Source: Taiwanofungus camphoratus (Eukaryota > Basidiomycota > Agaricomycetes > Polyporales > Taiwanofungaceae). Taken from it: 64,000 nt of DNA. How positions within the stretch are numbered: position 1 is the stretch's first letter; each line of letters begins with the position of its first letter. The notes beneath the pieces are model-generated. The model was not told where the DNA came from. It searched no databases and saw only the letters and a program-made list of their open reading frames with translations. A program made the translations under genes and the position numbers. Shown here one piece after another: positions 24,157-36,177 of the stretch. Where the stretch lies: the NCBI GenBank assembly GCA_003999685.1, contig CP021221.1:1054001-1118000 (forward strand). The letters are read 5' to 3'.

Positions 24157-25051
24157 ATGTCGACCCGAGGCCGTTCAATTTCGCCGCACCCGCTTCGTGA
24201 CGGCGACGTGGATATGGAGAACGGGAACGGTGTAGACAAGTTAGATGCAAAGGTGGTCATCGTCACCAACCTTACTCGAAATGTGGTCGAATCGCATCTC
24301 CGGACAATATTTGGCTTCTATGGCGAGATCACAAAAATTGACCTTCCAGTCTTCGGAAAATGTACGTTGGAACAGTAGTTCTGCTTTTGAGGTGGTCTTC
24401 TTGACATTACAACCAGCTGGCCAAAACAGGGGGAAAGCCGCCCTCGAGTACGTTGATTCGACATCTGCTCACAAGGCCGCTTCGCACATGAATGGAGGTC
24501 AACTCGATGGTGCCGTCCTTCATGTCGAACTATCTGAGCTGCCGGTCCGCTCACGATCGCGGTCACCTCGCCCTCCTCCGCGCCCGCGCTACGGTCGCGA
24601 CAGGCCCCGCTCTCTTTCCCGTTCTCCGTCAAGGTCACGTTCACCTCCTCGGATCTATGGTCGACGAAACCGTTATAATGACAGCTACCGTGGCAGACCA
24701 TTCGGTCGTAGAGGCCCACCACCAAGAGACACATATCGCCCTCATTCACGTTCGCGCTCTCGCTCGCCAATCCGGCGAGGAGATCGTTTACCTCCCAGAA
24801 GGAGGTCGCCGAGCTACGAGCGCGGCGGGACCGGCTATCGACGGCGTTCGCGGTCGAGGACCCACTCAGTACGTTCCAGCCGCTCGCGCACGAGATCTCT
24901 TACCCCTCGGAGCCGATCTCGCTCCTTGTCGTATTCCTCTTATTCGCGATACTCTCGGAGTAGAAGTCGTTCGCGAACTCTTAGTCGAGGAAGGAGAAGT
25001 TACAGCCGTGATGATATCAGGGACAGCAGGTCTAGATCACCCAGAGATTAG
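24157..25051 (+). CDS. RNPS1-like SR protein: one RRM and a long RS domain
   Basis: The first exon starts MSTRGRSISPHPLRDGDVDM and then VVIVTNLTRNVVESHLRTIF, the RNP2 part of an RNA recognition motif. Removing a short intron (about 24361-24417) joins KIDLPVFGK to SGQNRGKAALEYV (RNP1) and HMNGGQLDGAVLHVEL. The rest, from residue 107 or so, is almost pure Arg-Ser and Arg-Pro repeats to the stop at 25051. RRM then RS order with this RRM type matches RNPS1, a member of the exon junction and ASAP complexes that aids splicing and mRNA decay in the nucleus. A different single-RRM SR protein is possible. The gene is divergent to DPH1 and convergent to NPC1. Confidence 0.82.
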
Positions 25052-25190
25052 TTCTTGTGGTATTTCCTACTTCCGCTTCTTGCCACCCAGTTGTATGCTA
25101 CGAAAACTAGCGTGTAAGGTGTCCAGTACATCCATCGGCACCTGCATAGTATACAGAGTATATATTCCATCGTATCAGAGAGGTCCGAAT

Positions 25191-28100
25191 TCAGTCACTG
25201 ATAGCTGAGTCATCATCGGCAAGGAATGGCCTGTATATAAACATGGTCAGTAGAGGTAGACGAGGCCAAGGCAAAGGTCTAACGTGTACTCATAATCATT
25301 TCGTATTGCATGAGACATCCATTCTTCATCGGCTTCCTGCATTGGGAATCCGGGCCCTCCAGCCAAACTAAGGACGACAGGTAGAAGCACCAAGCCATGT
25401 AGAGCACCAGATATAATCAAGGTCATCCACATACGAAAGTAATAGATCTAATCCATGCACATTTGTGTCAATAGGACATTAAATCGATTGAAGGATCGTG
25501 CTGACCTCCAAGAACTTTGAGCGAGTGAGGGCAAGAACACACATTCCAATGAGCTTAGTGAAAGTGATGCCTGACAAAACCTGCAGGGCTAATCAACAAT
25601 CTCATTGTTTAGAAAGCTTTCAGAACTCACCGAGGGTCCAACATCGACTAAGGCTGTCCACATCCGCTCATCGCGTTCCTTCTGACCAGCAGGATGATCG
25701 GCCGGTAATCCAGAACCAGCACTCATGAACGCGCGCGCGACATGCGCACAGAATTCAACAGCGATCCCAAGCGAGATGACGAGGTTCACAAGACTGATCG
25801 CATTGAGCATGATACCCCAGACACCCATCACACCCATGACATTGACTACTGTCAGTGCAACGACGCCAGTCACGATCGTGCCGGTCCTCCAGGAACCGAG
25901 AAGCAGGGCGGTGACCAGCAGGACGGCTGCCAGACCGAGACCCAGAATCTGTTGCGTGATGGAGATGATATGGGCATACTGATCGAAGAAGACGTAGTGC
26001 AGTGAGTACGGGAACACTGATACGCCCATCTCTCGTGAAAGATCGTCTGCGATGCGATGGGCGGCCGCGAAAGAATTTATGAAGTCCGCCTGGGATTTGA
26101 GCGGCGTATGGAAGGTACGGAAGTGTGACGCAAGGACTGTATCGCCCTCTGAAGAGAGAGATAAGGCTGTGCCAAAGGAAGTCTTTCCAGCAAGAGAACA
26201 GTCCTCAGTTGTCGGTGATTCTAACCAGTGTCCTAAATACCGCATGAATTCCGTGCCTTCAGGTAGACCTTCCATGGTAATATTCCATACAGGCTCGTGA
26301 TCAGCATAGCAGGTCTGACACACCCTTGGAGAAGCCCTATCATCGCAGAAAACGCCGTGGTCTCGCTTTCGCACGCGACAGCACTTCTCGTGAAGGGGAT
26401 CCAACCAATTGAGGAAGTCGTCGATCCACGAAGCAGCCGGCTCCGCAATGAAGGATGCCTGAGGACGTTGCCGCTCTCCCTCTAACACATTAGCTACTGA
26501 GAAGTCCTCACAGGTGGTGAACCGTCCGCACAGCTGCTGTTGACCCAACCGTCGGGACACGTCGACGTCATGCACGACGAAATACACCGGCGGCCCAATT
26601 TCCAAATATGCATCCAGATTGTCGAAGTATTGAACTAAGTACGACTGCCCCGGCAGCGCTAGCCTTTGGTCTGTTACGATAATCAGTTATTTTAGGGAAT
26701 AAGTGCAAAGTTGAAACAACCTTACCAAAGCCCAGTTCAATATGTTGGATGGAAATGATCGAACTGAACAAGATCCCAGTGAAGGTCAATAACACCATGC
26801 CTTTGACCATAGGCTGCAACAAGAAAGGTGCATAATGTCGCCGTATGAAACGCGCAATTGGGCCGAGACCACTGCTAGAAAGAGGTTCATCCAGTAACGC
26901 AATACGAGACGGTAGACGTATGCATGGGAAACAATCGACACGACTTGCCTAGTAGCCTCGTCAGTTTGCACGAGTGAATGTAACGTAGATGTCCCTACCT
27001 CGACGCGCTTCAAATCAATTACGAGCGCACTCACGAATACTGTGACTTGGAGAATCGCATTCAAGAGAACACTCCCTGCTGCGTATAATGCGAAGTTACG
27101 GACAGCAGGCATAGGCACTAGTGCCCCCAATGCAAACGCTACTGTCTCTGTGATGGAGCTGAGTAGAATGGAAGGGCCCATTTTCGCAAGCGTCCGTGCT
27201 ACACGTTCCTCCGCTGATAGATACAGCGGTGTCGACGTTGCATCAACTGAGTCATCATGTGACTGCGCCGAGTCAAATTGCGAACGACTGCGAGACTGTG
27301 TTGGCGACATCGGGGTCGTGAAACCATGCCCATGGTCTTGTGTTGCCGCCGCGGCGTTCGGTCCATGCAGAAGATTCTGCCGATCGAGTTCGTGTACGAG
27401 GATGAACACATTGTCTACGCCTACCGCAAGTACAAGGAACGGGATGACCTCGGCGATGATGAGCGTGACTTTGACACCGACAAATGAGAAGAAACCGACA
27501 GATGATGAAATAGAGAGGATGACAAGAGCGATGCCAAACAGGCCAAGTGTGAACTTAGAGCCAACAAAGAGTTTGCGTGGGAGCCGGGGGAATACGCTGG
27601 GTGCATTGTATGAAGCTACGGACAGAGATGACGAAGAAAGACTCTGGCGCGTGAACAGCTTGGGGAGATTAGCTGCCCACTGTGTTAGGGAATTGAGAAT
27701 GCCCTCCTCACGCCCGAGGGAAGAGCCATTGCCCAATGTTAGGGATACATAGAAGAACATGGCAAGATACGAGAGTACGACAATCTTGATATCTGTGTTC
27801 GTACTCTTGTTAATTTCCTCTTCGAGCGACACGCCAGTAGACCACGCAATCTCCAGCCCTGTCTCGAACGGCGCCTTCTCACTAAGTTGTTGGAGATATT
27901 CGCGCAGTGTCCGCTCCCACTCCATAGCGCGCTCCTGTTCTTGCGAATCGAGTGAGTCTGATACCACATAAGTCACAACAAGGGCTTCGGCATCCAGATA
28001 TTTCTTGGACCCGTGCACCTCCGGGATACCTCCGAGTACATACTGCGGTCCAAGGGGCTGCTGAAAATCGGGTAAACACTCAACGGGAGAGTTCGCACAA

Positions 28101-29824
28101 GTCAGGAGGTGTGGGGCCCATGTATCGCGGTCATAATATTGAAGGTCATTCCCAAACCACGCAGCAACGGACTGCACGACACAAGCACCATCCGGGCCGG
28201 CAGGTTTGAAGCACACGTCATCTAATGTGTATCCGTTAGGCGACGATCGCAAATTGCGAATATCCGCTTCGACGTCGAACCAATATGCTAGATGCTCCCA
28301 GGACAATACTGGCGTCTTCTCCATATCCAGAACAGAAACATTTTCATGTAAAACGCTGTGTGATACGGTTGAAGACGAGACGAATATCTGTTCTGCACGA
28401 TAGAATGGGCCGAAATGTTCGTCGAAAAAATCCTTTTGTATTTTGCTTTCAGAGTCAGGTGCAACCCAAAGGTGGATGGGTTCCGTCTCGATTTGGAATT
28501 TTGTCCATCCAAGGTTAAGCAATCCCACAGCAGTGAACACGAGGGCGATTGTCAACCATGGGCTCGACGCCGTCAACAGACCAAGCTGGTAGAATGCCCG
28601 ACGCAGAAAATTATTAAGGCGATATTGACGGGGTTGAACAGTCTCTATGGGGTCGAGAAGTGAAGCGCCCCGGCCTAGGTTGCGCGATTCGGACTGTGTG
28701 CCCGTTGACTCTTCCCCATCGACATACTGTGCAAGCGAGGAAGCTCCGATAAGCCCTCGTACGTGTGTGCGTGGTGATACTAGATGTTCCGACGCAGCGT
28801 CGGCAGAGAGAGCGACACGTTCATATGATTTTTCTCTCCGCTTCCGAATGGTAAATTGCAAGACATACCCAAAAGTAAAGGACGCCACCGCAAGCGAATA
28901 TACAAGGACAAGGACGAATGTCAAGCAGGAGATGGCGCCGACGTGACACGTCGGTTCTGAATTGGGCGGAGGAATGTATGATAGTGCTTGACAAACATCC
29001 GGGCAATCAACACAGGTGCACCGACTCCCCAGATCATTATCGGCGCAGTTACGGGGAGTAGCATCAAACGCGGACATTTCTGGGAATGCTTCTAGTGGGT
29101 AATTTATTTGGAACGGACTGCCGAGAGCCTTCTCGTCGCCCATGAATTTGAGGAATGCGGAATAGTTCTTCGCACCTCCACCAATGAGGTCCATCGCGTA
29201 GCCATTCGTGCTGCCCATTTTGATATCCTTGCAGCTATCATAAAACCCCAGTCCAAATTGTTCTGAGACATAAAAGTCAACAGATTTGACAGCTGTTTGG
29301 CCAGTGTAAGACTTCTGAGTTTCGGTGACATTCAGGAATACAGCTTGGTCGGGAGAGCACGTGAAGGAGCACCAAAACTTGCGGAAGTTATTGCGACACG
29401 CAGGACACGAAGAAATGATGTTTTCCGCAAGACCTATGTTGTCGCGCATGGTTTCTAGCTGGCTGGTCGTGCAACAAGCAGCACCCTCAGTGAAATCAGC
29501 ACCACAGAGGGAGACCAAAAGGTCGCGGTCCAGATCTTCCTAATATCAAACATAAGACAGATAGACATGACTCAGTTCGGATGCTCACCTCTGAAGCAGG
29601 ACCATCGTAGGGACACGGCAAGGGCTTTCCTGCGAATAATTTGGACCCGCAGGACCCGCGCATGGCACAGTATCCTTCCTTGCCAGCGTACATGGCGACG
29701 GTCTGATGAGCAATTTCGCGGTGCACAAGCTAAAACTCGTATAGGTGATGGACCTCAAACCACGGAAGGGTGAAGCCAGCCCGAGGACGGGAATAACAAG
29801 GAGACGCGCAACGGCGGGATGCAT
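25191..29824 (-). CDS. NPC1: Niemann-Pick C1 type sterol transporter
   Basis: A lysosome/vacuole membrane protein that moves sterol out of the lumen. The first exon gives a signal peptide (MHPAVARLLVIPVLGLAS). After a short intron comes KEGYCAMRGSCG, the start of the Cys-rich luminal N-terminal domain, followed by FCxxCxx-like pairs (CPACRNNFRKFWCSFTCSPD). One long exon (29518 to about 27000) holds the second luminal domain and the sterol-sensing domain with VKVTLIIAEVIPFLVLAVGV and DNVFILVHEL. The RVDCFPCIRLP motif crosses the next splice site. The last luminal domain and the five-helix end follow, with LVISLGIAVEFCAHVARAF. A last small intron after NDYEY gives the end TPFLADDDSAISD with the stop at 25191. 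Length (about 1350 residues) and domain order fit Ncr1/NPC1. The exact joint after the signal peptide is uncertain. Confidence 0.93.
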
Positions 29825-29925
29825 CACACAAGATTATGTAACATTCCCCGCAATCACGTCACACGTGATCGCTATATATCGGGCACAGGTTTCATGACTT
29901 CCACCACATGAAGTTTTGAAAGGCC
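29825..29925. promoter_or_regulatory. 101-base divergent promoter with a palindromic E-box
   Basis: Between NPC1 and the small gene at 29926 lies a perfect inverted repeat, atcacgt-cac-acgtgat, at 29853-29869. It contains CACGTG at 29862-29867 and is followed by a TATATAT-like run at 29873-29879. The layout suggests one binding site serving both genes. SREBP-type bHLH factors bind this kind of E-box, and NPC1 handles sterol, so sterol control is a reasonable guess but is not shown. Confidence 0.55.
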
Positions 29926-30679
29926 ATGTTATCTCCAACCAAGCGCTCATTAACAGAACAACTGCATTCTTCGCAGCTGGCTGCAAATAATCCTGTGAAC
30001 AATGGGTACGTCCACCGCTTGTCCATCCATAGATTCAACTGTTCGACTCAACCCCTTACTCCTAGCGTTGATGCAGACCTCAGTATACGTCTCCGTAACA
30101 TGGCCTCGAGAGTGAGAAAGAGTGAATTCATATCTAGTCATCTCCGTGCAATTGCACCACTGACGCGTCGACACACATCAAATCGCGTCAGGCGTCTCGG
30201 AGGGCTATACTGCCTCTGTCCCTGTCTCCCCAAATGCATCTCCCAGGAAAACACGGCTCCCTTTTACTGAGTCACTTCCGTTCCGCTCGGCTAACGATGC
30301 GTTAAGGGACGTATTTCTTTGGAGCAAAGACAACCCAACATCCCCATCCAAACCGTCCCAGAAGCGCAAACGGGCTATGTCGGAGTCCGAGGAAGATGTA
30401 CTCTTGTCCGACGAAGACGTAGACATGCGCTTCGATCTCGATCAGGCTGCAGGCATACCTGAATCATGCGAAACAGCACCTCTCGACACCATGTTGAGGC
30501 CAATGAAGCCGCTTAGAAACCCCGGGCAGCGAGCGGCGGTCACTCGCTCCTTGCCTGCCAGCATATTTCGATTTTCCGGAAACACCGGTCCTCCCAACGT
30601 CATAACATCCGAACATGCTATTGAAGAAGACTGGAGTCAAGAAACATTTGCAGAGCCTCCTTCAGAACCCCTCACCTAA
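29926..30679 (+). CDS. Small protein resembling the Spd1/Dif1 ribonucleotide reductase regulators
   Basis: Three exons can be read. Exon 1 is MLSPTKRSLTEQLHSSQLAA and a few more residues to 30004. Exon 2 begins near 30078 and gives GIRLRNMASRVRKS. Exon 3 begins near 30191 with VSEGYTAS and runs to TAA at 30677-30679. The joined motif RNMASRVRKSVSEGY resembles the RNR_inhib family signature, in which a short Arg-rich helix is followed by S-V-x-E-G-Y. Such proteins hold the small subunit of ribonucleotide reductase in the nucleus or inhibit the enzyme. The remainder is disordered, with an acidic run (SESEEDVLLSDEDVDM) and SxxPR-type phosphosites. The family call is from memory of the motif, so moderate. 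The gene is real judging by clean splice sites. Confidence 0.55.
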
Positions 30680-31127
30680 ACACTACTCCATATTTATTGA
30701 CCATATGTTATCTGGTAAGCGTGTATCTTATCATGTGAAACCACTGCGTCCGATGGTTCACTCATAGCGTGTTTTTAGCTTTCGTATTCTGATCGTTTGT
30801 TGTGTGTTTGTAATGACTACTCTTCGATGTGTATAGTAATAGTACTATTACACCACTCCTGCATTTAAGCTTGTACGTCCTCTTCTGTGATTTATTGAAC
30901 TGCAAAGCCTTATGTCTAAGTCCCAAGCATTCTCACAAGGACATGGCAATCCAAATCCATGTCTATCTGACTCATTCTTAATCCGAATAATTTAGGGAAG
31001 TGATGTAAGCTCTTCGATGTTGAATGCTAGTCGTTGAGCACAGAAAGACGCTGGCGCCCTGACGACCAGCAAAGGTGGTATTACAGACGAATACCAGCAT
31101 ATTATTGCAGTAACCTAACCGTCCACC
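30680..31127. other. Intergenic region between convergent genes
   Basis: About 450 AT-rich bases with T-rich tracts, holding the 3' ends of the small Spd1-like gene and of the zinc-finger gene. No gene, repeat or RNA was recognised. Confidence 0.45.
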
Positions 31128-32997
31128 CTAAGGCCAGTAATTTTCCTCCATCATCGCCCTGGCCCGCTTTCGACGTTCCGCCGCAGACTCGGGCTGTACC
31201 CCATGGGTCACCCGCATATGCCTCTTAAGAAGATCTTGACGCACGAAGCTCCTGTCCTGGAAGGGTGCGCAGATTGGACACGAAAAAGGCTTGCGCCCAG
31301 CGTGGCTCGACTCGTGGCGCTTGCACTCGTTCTTGCGTAGGAACCGCATTCCGCTGTTCCGATATCGATGTAAGAGGAACGTGAGCTTAAACGCATCAGA
31401 TGCAGATAGGAACCCACCAAAAGCCGCACTGAAAGGGTCGGTGCTCGACATGGGAGCCGACGTGTACAAGGATGTGATCCCGCCTTTTGTTCCTCTGGGA
31501 GCATCCAACAACGTAGCATCGATACTCCTCAATGAGCTCCCCACGCTGCGAGAGCCGTCCTGCATACGCCTGGAGCCACGTCTTATCGAGCTCAATGCCA
31601 GGATTGTTGCGCCGGAATTCTTCAGCACGCCTGCGTAGGTCTTCAAGTTCGACACCCAGATGTGCATTCAGTACAGGACTTTGTGGCTGAATGTAAGGCC
31701 CTGCTGTCTGTTCAGGGAACAAGTTGGCTGACACTTGCGGTAAATTCATGTCTACAAGCGGGGGACGTCCAGGAGTCTGCGATGCCGGAAGACCAGGCGA
31801 GACAAAGGGCACTGAAGCGAGAGCTGCATCGAAAGTGGAAGACCGAGTTGGCAGAGGGGGTTGCACATGGAGACAGGCAGCATGATAAAGATCGCTTGGT
31901 CTTACAGACACAGATGTAAAGGTGGGTGACTCGGACGTGTCTTCTTCACGCTTGGAGGTGGACAAAAGCGATACTATGGCACTGATAGCCTCATCTGAGA
32001 AATTAGTGCTGGCATCCAGTTCGCTTGCAGGGTCAATTTCATTATCGGGCGCCGGCGAGAGGTCGTGGTGCAGCCCCGCATTATCACCATCTTCTAGAGC
32101 AACAGACTCTTGGGTCCTAACGTAAAGACTGTCGCCCATGATCTCCGCAGGGTTAACGCCAGGGACAGGGACTTCCTGTTTCAACGCGAGCTCACGCATG
32201 TTAACGTCTGCGAACAATCCGACCAGTGGTTCGGACTTGGCGAGTGTATGATTGCCCTGATGTAGGGTAGGGGAATGCATGCCTAGAATATCGACTGGTT
32301 TCTTTGCCTGAGACAGGCTAAGATCATCCATTGAGCTACCCTCTGAGCCACTTCCAAAAGAGAGGGACGGCAATGAAGAAGGGGGAGGCGAGTGGGTTAT
32401 GTAATCTGCAGTAGGACATTCAGAATACGCTGCACTGCTTCCTAGAATGTCATCGCTCCTGTACAAGTCCTCGCCATCATCAGTTCGCCGAAGATCGGGA
32501 GAATCAATATGAAAGATATCATGGAGTGATAGATTGTCAGATCCGAATTCTGCAAGAGCTCCCAGGTTGTCTGCGATGGGACAAGATACCGTAGAAACGA
32601 GAGCAGATGCCGACGCAGCAGCCGTGCCAAAGGGAGCTTCGTAGCAAATGCCCAGACCAGTAAGCTGGGAACGAGAATTATCACCTAGTACAGTCTCTTG
32701 AGCCGATAGGTTTCCAACCTGGATGTTAGCTTGCACCAAGCCTGCATTGGACTGAAGATCGGAAGTAAGGCTGATTGCACCAGCAAGGAGGGGTACTCGG
32801 AATTCGAGAACAGGGGCACCGTCTACACTGGGCGCATTTTCATTGACATATGCATTGAATGGAACGGTCGTGTAGATGCCAATAGATCGATGCGTCGCGG
32901 GCGTCGCGGTCTGTGGTGGTTGAAAAGAACGAGCGTCGACGGCGCTAGTGATGTTATCTGAGTCTTCTACAAAACTATAGTCGTAAGTCCGTTTCAT
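31128..32997 (-). CDS. Three-finger C2H2 transcription factor
   Basis: The start is ATG at 32995-32997 (MKRTYDYSFVEDSDN). About 500 residues of acidic, Ser/Pro-rich, disordered sequence come first. At the C-terminus a 64-base intron (31354-31417) must be removed; this joins RPFQCGF to CGMRFLRKNECKRHESSH and completes a classical finger. Three fingers result: C-x4-C...H-x4-H (YRCYVVGCSQRNKRRDHILV onward), C-x2-C...H-x3-H, and CPICAPFQDRSFVRQDLLKR ending in H-x4-H. The protein ends about 22 residues later at 31128. DNA binding in the nucleus is expected; the target is unknown. The acidic N-terminus could act as an activation domain. Confidence 0.82.
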
Positions 32998-33180
32998 GGT
33001 CGTAAATGTCGTAAAATGAAAGAAAAAATAGTATGTGGGCTTGTCAAGCAGACAGAGCACCGGATTAAAGTGAATGTTATGGTATGAAGAAAGGGGGAAC
33101 GCGTTCAACCTGTTCCGCGTTCAATGCACGTGACGAGACAAAGTCTTCTCGTGATCCGTTTTAGGAACGGGTCATTTTCG
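32998..33180. promoter_or_regulatory. Shared divergent promoter of the zinc-finger gene and the Cyc2-like gene
   Basis: 183 bases separate the chosen start codons. CACGTG lies at 33128-33133. An earlier in-frame ATG for the plus-strand gene exists at 33124, but it directly abuts this hexamer, and the second ATG at 33181 gives a better mitochondrial presequence, so the later start is preferred. Confidence 0.45.
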
Positions 33181-34402
33181 ATGCTCCCAATCCGCCACCG
33201 TGCTCTGTGCGTGGCATCCCGACTGGTTCGATGGCATGAACTCCGTGATCTCAGGCAAACCTTACAACGGCATGTCTCCATTCAAGCTTCCGCCCATGTT
33301 AAGAGGAAACAGCCCCTTTTACTCATCTACAGCGTGCTCAGCGGTACTGCTCTAGCGGCCGCGTATCTTTTTTGGCCAAATATCTCTCGGTCTGCGCCAG
33401 CGTATTCCAATGCAATTCTTTCACCGGCTTACTTCATCCCAGTCACGCTAACTGCCAGTGAAGCATGCTCTGACCCTGGCACTCGTTTGATAACCTTAAC
33501 GGTTCCTCCACAATCTCTTCCTTCTCGTGAGGAATCTACATTCAACCCTGTATGGTCTGTCTATATCAAAGACGATGACATTCAAGTAGAAAGACCTTAT
33601 ACACCGCTTGAAGGGATTGATAGTGACGGACACATGAAGTTTTGGATCAAAAAGTATCCAAAGGGTGAAGTCGGGCGCTGGTTACATTCCAAAAAAGTCG
33701 GAGATAAAATTGAAATTAGAGGTCCACTAAAGACATGGCCATGGGAGGAAGGTGTATGGGATGAAGTAGTCATGGTGTGTCACAAGCTCCTATCACATCG
33801 TGTCTGTTTTACGTTTGCACTTTAATGATCATAAGATCTCAGGAGGTACTGGCATAACGCCTTTCTACCAACTTTTACACCACACGGTCTTGCATGGGTT
33901 AAAGGGAAATCCAAAGACACGTTTTACACTCCTCCATTCCTCCCACACGCCAGCTGAACTTCCCCCGCCCGACATGATAGATCCTCTCTTGAGGGCTGCT
34001 CAGGCAAACCCAGAACGCTTCAGCATGTCTCTTTTCGTTGATTCGTTAGATGGACCCCCACATCCATCTGTGGGTCCTTCCCATATTCAGGCAGGCAGAA
34101 TCAATAAGACAGCCATTGAACGTATCGTGGGATTGGGTGCTGCCACTTGGTGGCATTCTCTTTTACACATAAGCCACAAAGAGAGGTCGAGACAAGAAAG
34201 CACTAAGAAGATCCTATTCCTCGTCTGTGGTCCAGATCCGTAAGTGATCTTTCATTGCATTCGTAATGTCAAATGACCCTTTTTCTATGCTAGTATGATT
34301 ACTGCAGTTGCGGGCCCACTGGGGCGAAATTTCTCCCAAGGTGCTGTAGGAGGTGTATTGGGGATGATGGGCTATGGGAGTGATCAAGTGTGGAAGCTTT
34401 GA
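33181..34402 (+). CDS. Cyc2-like mitochondrial FAD/NAD(P)H reductase
   Basis: From ATG 33181 the first 40 residues (MLPIRHRALCVASRLVRWHE and on) are basic and free of acids apart from the end, like a mitochondrial presequence. One membrane segment follows (LLLIYSVLSGTALAAAYLFW). The ferredoxin-reductase fold then shows the FAD motif ERPYTPL (RxYT/S), a KYPKGEVGRWLHS flavin-site loop, and after an intron at about 33775-33840 the nucleotide-binding ISGGTGITPFYQLL. A second intron joins LFLVCGPDP to MITAVAGP. The end, GAVGGVLGMMGYGSDQVWKL, matches the tail I associate with fungal Cyc2, the inner-membrane flavoprotein that aids cytochrome c haem attachment. An ordinary cytochrome b5 reductase is the alternative. 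Confidence 0.75.
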
Positions 34403-34843
34403 TGGTCGCATACGAGCGTTCGAGGCGGATACCCCAGAATAACAGACGACGGTTACAGCCGAGTACCATTTCAAGTTTATGAGACCAGAGAATTGCACGA
34501 CCGTTATCATACGATTGCACGTCGGCATATCAAGGAGACTCATCAGCTTGTAATGAGTATCAGTCTGCCAGACCTTTGCATGATAGAATTAGAGTCACGA
34601 AGGGATATTCACTATATATATGATGCCCGTCCAGTCACATCAAACCCAATGTGTCGGAGAGGGCGGAGCGCTGAGTGAACGTGACGAAGTGTGACATGGC
34701 GTGACATGGCGAAAAGATGATTGGGGATTTGCGGAATTTCTGAGTTGCCTCACTAAGCAGGCGGTCGCTTGTTTCTTCGTCTCAGGCCACTTTCATAAGA
34801 ACCCCCGTCGTTGCCCCATTGCTGTCCTCATTGACTCACATTC
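34403..34843. other. Intergenic region upstream of DRE2
   Basis: About 440 bases without a supported gene. A short tandem gtgacatggc duplication lies near 34691-34710. No CACGTG was seen. It should contain the end of the Cyc2-like transcript and the DRE2 promoter. Confidence 0.45.
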
Positions 34844-35927
34844 ATGTCAACGATGGCACCTACAGCAGTCTACGTTTCTCCGTTGGCGGCCCAGGATCAG
34901 CACAAGGTCGTAGTAGCCGTCCCTGCCAAGGGGCCTGCGCTCGCTATCGGCTCGCCAGCGACAGCGGAGGACGGGAAGTACCAGGCGCTGGTCACCGGCC
35001 TACAACAGACGAGATCGGTCGAGCGATACATGGTGGACCGGCTGCTGGATGGAGGTACACGCGCGTTCCTTGTTTGCTCATCGATTCCACGAGCTGACAT
35101 ATCAATGGTCCCTAATTGGCAGCCACGACCTTGACGCCTTCAAGCTTTTCATCCGTCCACGTTGCGCTCTCTCCGTTGGAATACGAAGCTCTTGAACCAA
35201 GATTATCGGAGCTCCTTAGCCAGGTCCTCTCAGGGCTCGAACCTCTTGGGACGCTGCACATTCTCCACGTCTCGACATCCCTGTCCAACCTTTCCTCTGA
35301 CCTCGTTCTTGCTGGATTCAAAGTTCTCTCCTTTACTGACGGCACTGTCATCGCCCAAAAACCCGCTCACTCAACGAGCACGCCTTCCAAGTCTACCTCT
35401 GTGGCCTTGCCGCTCAGACGAAAGGCCGACCCAGATCGCAAGGCGTCCAAAAAAGCACTCTGGACTTTAAACGCACCAACAACGCCCTCCATCGATGCAG
35501 AGAGTCTACTTACTGATGCTGACCGTGAGCGACCCGCGGCGTGTGAGCCAGCAGTAGCAGGTGCTCCGCGGAGGAAGAAGGCGTGCAAGAATTGCACGTG
35601 TGGTCTTGCCGAGCTTGAGGCGGACGAATTGGCGAAGAGCAAGGTTGTTCTGCTCGACGGTGCGGAGAGTGGACAGACGATGGAGGTGCCACAGAGCGAG
35701 AAAGAGAGACTGGTCGCTGCCGCAGCTGCTGCACCGAAGGCGACCAGCAGTTGTGGGAATTGCTATCTTGGAGACGCTTTCCGGTGTTCGAGCTGCCCCT
35801 ACCGCGGTAAGTCATGGTCTGCTCAGGGTATGTTACTGATGTTGATTCGTGCCCATAACAATTAGGCCTTCCTGCTTTTAAGCCGGGAGAGAAGGTCGAG
35901 ATTGAGTTTGGCATGGATGACATTTAA
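34844..35927 (+). CDS. DRE2: Cytosolic iron-sulfur assembly protein Dre2 (anamorsin)
   Basis: Dre2 passes electrons from the diflavin reductase Tah18 to the cytosolic Fe-S assembly machinery. The first exon ([16 protein letters not shown]) and the second (after an intron at about 35056-35122) form the degenerate methyltransferase-like N-terminal domain. The C-terminal domain holds both cluster motifs. Motif A is spread over [20 protein letters not shown] and [11 protein letters not shown]. Motif B is [20 protein letters not shown], a twin CxxC. A last intron splits it from [20 protein letters not shown], the usual Dre2 end, with TAA at 35925-35927. All cluster cysteines are present. The family call is secure. 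Confidence 0.95.
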
Positions 35928-36094
35928 TATTGCATTGCATTGATGGATTATTATCCTCTTGCTCTTTGATCATTTGGTCTCAATAGATTTCTTATTCTAC
36001 GTGTCTGTGTATACTGCCTTGTTTATTCAAGTAATAGGATCCTGCGCCGCTCAGATGGTCCACCGGAGGACCAAATGTGATCGAGGGCTCTTAT

Positions 36095-36100
36095 CACGTG
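36095..36100. promoter_or_regulatory. CACGTG hexamer upstream of BCD1
   Basis: A perfect CACGTG within ttatcacgtgcc lies 78 bases before the BCD1 ATG, in the 250-base gap after DRE2. It may be an E-box; function is inferred from position only. Confidence 0.4.
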
Positions 36101-36177
36101 CCTTACATTTTCATCCGATTGGGGCTGGTGATACCTTTGAAGAATTGCTAGTAAAGACCTGAAAGCAAGCTCATGCG

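Noticed and set aside
24318-24770. 150-residue minus-strand frame over the SR protein
   Set aside because: Antisense of the RS-repeat coding region; no known motif.
27042-27752. 236-residue plus-strand frame inside NPC1
   Set aside because: Antisense of the sterol-sensing domain exon; composition has no protein-like features.
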